Below are positions 5,871 to 9,215 of a stretch of DNA of 9,215 nucleotides, in pieces. Made by a program: the position numbers and the translations under genes. The notes beneath the pieces were generated by a model that worked only from the letters and a program-made list of their open reading frames with translations, was not told where the DNA came from and searched no databases. The stretch is taken from assembly GCA_002868985.1 (NCBI GenBank), contig PKTV01000496.1, positions 1 to 9,215 on the forward strand, written 5' to 3'. The stretch is from Desulfobacteraceae bacterium (lineage in GTDB: Bacteria > Desulfobacterota > Desulfobacteria > Desulfobacterales > UBA11574). Numbering within the stretch: the stretch's first letter is position 1; each line of letters opens with the position of its first letter.

Positions 5871-6713
5871 CTACAAGATAAACACATCCGTAAATGTGCC
5901 TAAAAATAGTATCGGGGATATATACATATTGGCTTTAAAAAATTTTTTTACCGCCAGCGCAATGTTCTGACTTCGGGCCAACCGCTGCTGATATAAAAAT
6001 ATCATTCCAACGGAAACAACCGCAGCCCAGTAAAAGACATTCTTGTGGGTTAACAAACCCGCATATACCATGGCGCTTATGGAAACCGTATAGCAGGCGG
6101 TAGAAATGAAAAGCGCCTTTTTCTTTCCCACTCGAACCGGTATGGAATGAAGGTTTTCTTTGATATCGAATTCCATGTCCTGTATGGCATACACAATATC
6201 GAGTCCGGCGATCCAGGTCAAAATAACCAGTCCAAGCACAAAGGGAACACGCGCAAATTCTCCGGTCACGGCAAGATATCCGCCGATGGGGGCAGCGGCT
6301 TCCACCAAACCCAGATAAAAATGAGATGAAGCACTGAAGCGTTTAAAGTAGGAATAGGTAAACAGCATAAAAACCGCCGGGAACGACAGATAAAAACAGA
6401 GTCTGTTCAGCATGAATGACGCCCCGATAAGCACCAGCGAGGAAATCACTGCCGCCATCCATACTGTTTTCGGCTGAACCTCTCCTTTTGGAATCAATCG
6501 ATCACTGGTGCGTGGATTTTTTGCATCTATGCCGGCATCGATGACCCGATTAAATGACATGCCGGCGGTTCTGGCAGCCGCCATTGCAATAATCACCCAG
6601 AACCAGGTCCCAATAGTTCCTCCCCCGGCAAAAAGTACCCCCAGTAAAGCAAAGGGAAGCGCAAAAAAGGTCTGTTCGATCATAACCAGTTCGGAAAATT
6701 TTTTAAATTCCAT
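5871..6713 (-). CDS. mqnP: UbiA-family prenyltransferase of menaquinone synthesis (MqnP)
   Basis: An integral inner-membrane prenyltransferase, likely attaching the polyprenyl tail to the 1,4-dihydroxy-6-naphthoate product of MqnD. The 280 residues hold about eight or nine hydrophobic segments. The first Asp-rich motif is NRVIDAGIDAKNPRT (N55, D59, D63) and the second is QDMEFDIKENLHSIPVRVG (D179, D183), both of which bind Mg-diphosphate in the UbiA superfamily. TYSYFKRFS near 119-127 is also typical. The pathway assignment (rather than 4-hydroxybenzoate prenylation) rests on context: it overlaps the mqnL stop by 11 bp and heads towards a complete futalosine set, and the trio of ubiD, ubiA and ubiX homologues also accompanies this pathway in Streptomyces. 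The ATG at 6711-6713 has GGAAAG 3 bases upstream. The prenyl chain length cannot be read from the sequence. Confidence 0.92.
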   Translation of the reverse strand: MEFKKFSELVMIEQTFFALPFALLGVLFAGGGTIGTWFWVIIAMAAARTAGMSFNRVIDAGIDAKNPRTSDRLIPKGEVQPKTVWMAAVISSLVLIGASFMLNRLCFYLSFPAVFMLFTYSYFKRFSASSHFYLGLVEAAAPIGGYLAVTGEFARVPFVLGLVILTWIAGLDIVYAIQDMEFDIKENLHSIPVRVGKKKALFISTACYTVSISAMVYAGLLTHKNVFYWAAVVSVGMIFLYQQRLARSQNIALAVKKFFKANMYISPILFLGTFTDVFIL

Positions 6714-8148
6714 ATTCTTTCCAACGGCTGTTAACTTTTTCTATGATTTCTTCAGACATGTTGATCTCGTCGGGCCATTCTCTCCCCATGCCTTCTTCAC
6801 GGGTTTTCCGCGTGGCATCTATCCCCATTTTTCCGCCAAAATTGGAATAGGGTGCTGAATGGTCCAGTGCATCCAAGGGGCCTTCCGATACCAATAAATC
6901 CCTTTTTGGATCGACATTATTTAAAAGTTTCCAGACCACTGTCCGCGAATCTCGCAGATCGATGTCTTTGTCAAATACTGCAATATATTTGGTGGAAGCC
7001 ATCTGTCCAAGCCCCCAGAGCGCGCTGATGACCTTCTTGGCCTGACCGGGAAATTTCTTGTCGATGGCGATCAGGGCACAGTTGTGAAATACGCCCTCCA
7101 TGGGAAGTTCCATGTCCACAATTTCCGGAACAATCATTTTTATTGCCGGCAGAAAAATCCTTTCCGTAGCCTTGGCCATGTAGCAGTCCTCCATGGGGGG
7201 TTTTCCCACGATGGTTGCCGGATAGATCGCATCATTTCTGCAAGTGATGCAGGTGACATGGAATACCGGATAACGGTCCGCGGGAGAATAGAATCCGGTA
7301 TGATCTCCAAAAGGTCCTTCAATACGATCCTCGTTTGGATCCACATATCCTTCAATGACAAAATCGGATTCTGCCGGAACAAAGATGTCAATGGTTTTGC
7401 CCCGGGTGATTTCTATGGATTTTGATCCGATAAAACCGGCCAGTAACAACTCGTCTATATCAGGGGGCAATGGCGCTGTTGCCGCATATGTCACCAGAGG
7501 TGATCCACCAAGGGCCACCGCCACTTCCATCCGCTTTCCCCGAGATTTGTATTTATCAAAATGGCGGTTACCGTCTTTATTGTACTGCCAGTGCATCCCG
7601 GTGGTCGCATGATCATATTTGTGCATGCGGTACATGCCCAAATTCTGAATGCCTGTATCCGGATCTTTGGTGATGACAATGGGAAGCGTGATAAATGGGC
7701 CCCCATCTTTAGGCCAGCAGGTGAGTATGGGAAGCACTTCCAAAAGGGGGCTTTTTAGGTCATAGACCTGCTGCTGGCATGGCGCCCGTTTCACTTTTTT
7801 CGGTGTAACCCCTGACAGTGCTTTGAGATCAAGGAGCATTTTAATTTTTTGGGTGAAACTGCCGGGAGGTTTCATTTTTATGAGCGATTCGATGCGTCGA
7901 CCGATATCGTCAAATGAATCGCATCCCAGTGCCATTTCCATTCGTCGAAAACTGCCGAAGGCATTAATTATCAACGGAAATACAGAACCTTTGACATTTT
8001 CAAAAAGCAGTGCCGGGCCATGGGCTTTACTTACCCGATCCGCAATTTCGGTCACTTCCAGAACAGGATCCACTTCTGCAGAGATCCTTTTCAGTTCGCC
8101 CTCGGATTCAAGTTTTTTGATAAATTCTTTTGTGTTTTTTAAAGGCAT
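6703..8148 (-). CDS. mqnL: UbiD-family prenyl-FMN decarboxylase of menaquinone synthesis (MqnL)
   Basis: Likely removes the 6-carboxylate of (prenylated) 1,4-dihydroxy-6-naphthoate using prenyl-FMN made by the UbiX homologue downstream. It has 481 residues, the usual UbiD length. The metal and prenyl-FMN site is visible as QNLGMYRM (N169, R174), and the catalytic acidic pair as EGPFGDHTG (E277, D282), completing the Arg-Glu-Asp set of UbiD enzymes. Other family blocks are LKRISAEVDPVLEVTEI near the N-terminus, GKRMEVAVALGG, TAPLPPDIDEL and IVGKPPMEDCYMAKATERIFLP. The start chosen is the ATG at 8146-8148; a TTG two codons earlier is possible, with AGGA 4 bases before it and 10 before the ATG. 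It is the first gene after the 8201-8229 promoter and overlaps mqnP by 11 bp. It could in principle be called ubiD, but the context argues for menaquinone. Confidence 0.94.
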   Translation of the reverse strand: MPLKNTKEFIKKLESEGELKRISAEVDPVLEVTEIADRVSKAHGPALLFENVKGSVFPLIINAFGSFRRMEMALGCDSFDDIGRRIESLIKMKPPGSFTQKIKMLLDLKALSGVTPKKVKRAPCQQQVYDLKSPLLEVLPILTCWPKDGGPFITLPIVITKDPDTGIQNLGMYRMHKYDHATTGMHWQYNKDGNRHFDKYKSRGKRMEVAVALGGSPLVTYAATAPLPPDIDELLLAGFIGSKSIEITRGKTIDIFVPAESDFVIEGYVDPNEDRIEGPFGDHTGFYSPADRYPVFHVTCITCRNDAIYPATIVGKPPMEDCYMAKATERIFLPAIKMIVPEIVDMELPMEGVFHNCALIAIDKKFPGQAKKVISALWGLGQMASTKYIAVFDKDIDLRDSRTVVWKLLNNVDPKRDLLVSEGPLDALDHSAPYSNFGGKMGIDATRKTREEGMGREWPDEINMSEEIIEKVNSRWKEYGI

Positions 8149-8200
8149 GGGCAAATGATCCTAATCGAAAAATGGTATTATATTTAGGATAAAAACAAAA

Positions 8201-8229
8201 AATATAAATAAATGGAGGGATAGTGTCAA
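8201..8229 (-). promoter_or_regulatory. near-consensus sigma-70 promoter of the mqnL-mqnP operon
   Basis: On the minus strand TTGACA (8224-8229, perfect -35) is followed by exactly 17 bases and TATATT (8201-8206, 5 of 6 to the -10 consensus). Transcription would start near 8193-8196, giving a leader of about 45-48 bases before the mqnL ATG. An AT-rich inverted repeat AACTT-N5-AAGTT (8238-8252) lies just upstream of the -35 and could be an activator site or chance. Confidence 0.75.
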
Positions 8230-8316
8230 GGTGGAATAACTTTATGTAAGTTTATTTGATAATTGTGTTTTTATCTGATGTTGGCTGCGAAGGGTCATTA
8301 CCATGTTTTATCAGGT

Positions 8317-9171
8317 TCAAGCAAACCCGAAATAGGGTTGTTCGGATCGGATCCTCTCCACCGTTTCCATATCCACACGAAATGGCGATTCCGGTGAAAC
8401 CGGTTCAGGCAAACTATTTTGGTAAAACGGGGTGTCTTTGATGTTCAAATTATAGGAAATCACCATCAACATCTCGAGAGTCAAGACATCTTGAATATTA
8501 TACGCCAGCAAAGTTTCCAAAGCCTTATCATTCCGGTTTTTTAAATAGTCATACCAAAGCAGGACTGCGAAAAATCCATCGATATCCGTTAGATCCCCCC
8601 GGTTGAATCCCAACTGGGTTTCACAAGATTTCAGGCCCCCTTTATACCCCAAACTCGCCAGAATATATCTTAAGTCAATGTGCGCTTGGTTCATCTGAAT
8701 GCTAAAATACCTTTCAATAAATGGAATATCGAAACTTTTTCCGTTATAAGTTACAATGACTTTGTATTGTTTTATGTCTTCAGGAAAGTCGTTCAGATTT
8801 TGACCTTTGACATAATAAAAAATCGATTGGCCATCATAGAGTGAAATGGTGGTAATGGTTTCGTAATAACGACTCAATCCCGTGGTTTCAATGTCCAGAT
8901 AGACGGTGGCATTTCGAAATTCCGGGAAAAAGCGCCAGTGATGACCTGCTGGAATCAGCTCGGCAAAGTAGTTTGGATTCAAAGACGCCATTTGATTTAT
9001 CGATTTCTTTAAACATTCGGACCGAGGGTCGAGCTTTTTGGGCGATATCGGCGACATAGCGGTTTTCCGATGGTTTAAAAAAAGATCCCAGTTGTAAATT
9101 CCGGATTTCCATAATCGTTTTTCTGTTTTGATTCCGATTCCCGGGATATGGAGAAATGTGTTTTTAAGCAT
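8317..9171 (-). CDS. helix-hairpin-helix plus RNase H-like (YprB-type, DEDDy) exonuclease
   Basis: A predicted 3'-5' exonuclease of the YprB ribonuclease-H-like group; the physiological substrate is unknown. The 284 residues start with a helix-hairpin-helix-like DNA-binding element (HIPGIGIKTEKRL, about 8-20) and a basic linker. The exonuclease core shows ExoI YLDIETTGLS with D93 and E95, ExoII TYNGKSFDIPFIERYF with D148, an HIDLR with D166, the YprB-type GGLKSCETQLGFNR, and ExoIII YNIQDVLTLE with Y224 and D228 (YX3D, the DEDDy type). All acidic metal ligands are present, so it should be active. The ATG at 9169-9171 is preferred; a TTG two codons upstream is possible and an in-frame TGA directly precedes that TTG. 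No clear Shine-Dalgarno is visible. It is about 90 bp upstream of the mqnL promoter, so it is probably a separate unit, perhaps a DNA maintenance gene unrelated to quinones. Confidence 0.85.
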   Translation of the reverse strand: MLKNTFLHIPGIGIKTEKRLWKSGIYNWDLFLNHRKTAMSPISPKKLDPRSECLKKSINQMASLNPNYFAELIPAGHHWRFFPEFRNATVYLDIETTGLSRYYETITTISLYDGQSIFYYVKGQNLNDFPEDIKQYKVIVTYNGKSFDIPFIERYFSIQMNQAHIDLRYILASLGYKGGLKSCETQLGFNRGDLTDIDGFFAVLLWYDYLKNRNDKALETLLAYNIQDVLTLEMLMVISYNLNIKDTPFYQNSLPEPVSPESPFRVDMETVERIRSEQPYFGFA

Positions 9172-9215
9172 ATACAATCATTAAGCGGATTTGTTTTGCT
9201 GATGTTAGGGTCGCG

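Noticed and set aside
7084..7425. Plus-strand frame of 113 codons inside mqnL
   Set aside because: It is antisense to a strongly supported UbiD-family gene, has no recognisable motif, and is explained as a shadow of mqnL codon usage.
5871..8148. Calling the UbiD/UbiA pair ubiquinone biosynthesis genes
   Set aside because: The enzyme families match, but the genes sit with a full futalosine set and no ubiquinone-specific hydroxylase or chorismate lyase is present; the menaquinone role is the better reading.
8324..8339. AACCC/GGGTT inverted repeat at the end of the nuclease gene as a terminator
   Set aside because: The 5-bp arms lie within the last codons and no T-run follows on the minus strand; chance is more likely.
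9164..9215. Possible C-terminal end of another minus-strand gene at the right edge overlapping the nuclease start
   Set aside because: One frame is open from the edge to a TAA at 9164-9166, but about 16 codons with no recognisable sequence are not enough to call a gene.

Overview
The window is a compact menaquinone-biosynthesis locus using the futalosine route. It most likely comes from an anaerobic deltaproteobacterium such as a Desulfobacterales-type sulfate reducer. That placement is an inference from the all-futalosine gene set, the moderate GC content and the short tandem octamers in an intergenic region; no rRNA or other phylogenetic marker is present. Every recognised gene lies on the minus strand, so the pathway is read from right to left.

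Right edge to left edge: (1) 8317-9171 encodes a helix-hairpin-helix plus RNase H-like (YprB-type, DEDDy) nuclease, apparently separate from the quinone genes. (2) A near-consensus sigma-70 promoter at 8201-8229 precedes mqnL (UbiD-like decarboxylase), which overlaps mqnP (UbiA-like prenyltransferase). (3) A 310-bp non-coding gap at 5561-5870 holds two runs of an 8-bp tandem repeat in inverted orientation and a small palindrome. (4) Then come ubiX (prenyl-FMN synthase for the decarboxylase), mqnE, mqnA, mqnC, mqnD and an mqnB-type nucleosidase, all tightly packed with one ATGA overlap between mqnE/mqnA and another between mqnC/mqnD. (5) A bulged hairpin followed by T5 at 446-486 is a plausible terminator. 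(6) At the left edge, a plus-strand reading frame of unknown function runs in from outside the window and converges on the operon; an 11-bp perfect inverted repeat starts right after its stop codon.

Together the genes cover chorismate dehydration (MqnA), radical SAM joining to adenosine (MqnE), base removal (MqnB/MTAN-type), radical SAM cyclisation (MqnC), cleavage to 1,4-dihydroxy-6-naphthoate (MqnD), prenylation (MqnP) and decarboxylation (MqnL with the UbiX cofactor). Not seen here are an aminodeoxyfutalosine deaminase, a polyprenyl diphosphate synthase and the final C-methyltransferase. The catalytic Asp of the nucleosidase suggests it takes aminodeoxyfutalosine directly, so no deaminase would be needed. 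The biology is mostly known. The points that deserve a second look are the altered MqnC loop, the predicted hydrolase specificity, the octamer repeat structure and the unidentified left-edge gene.
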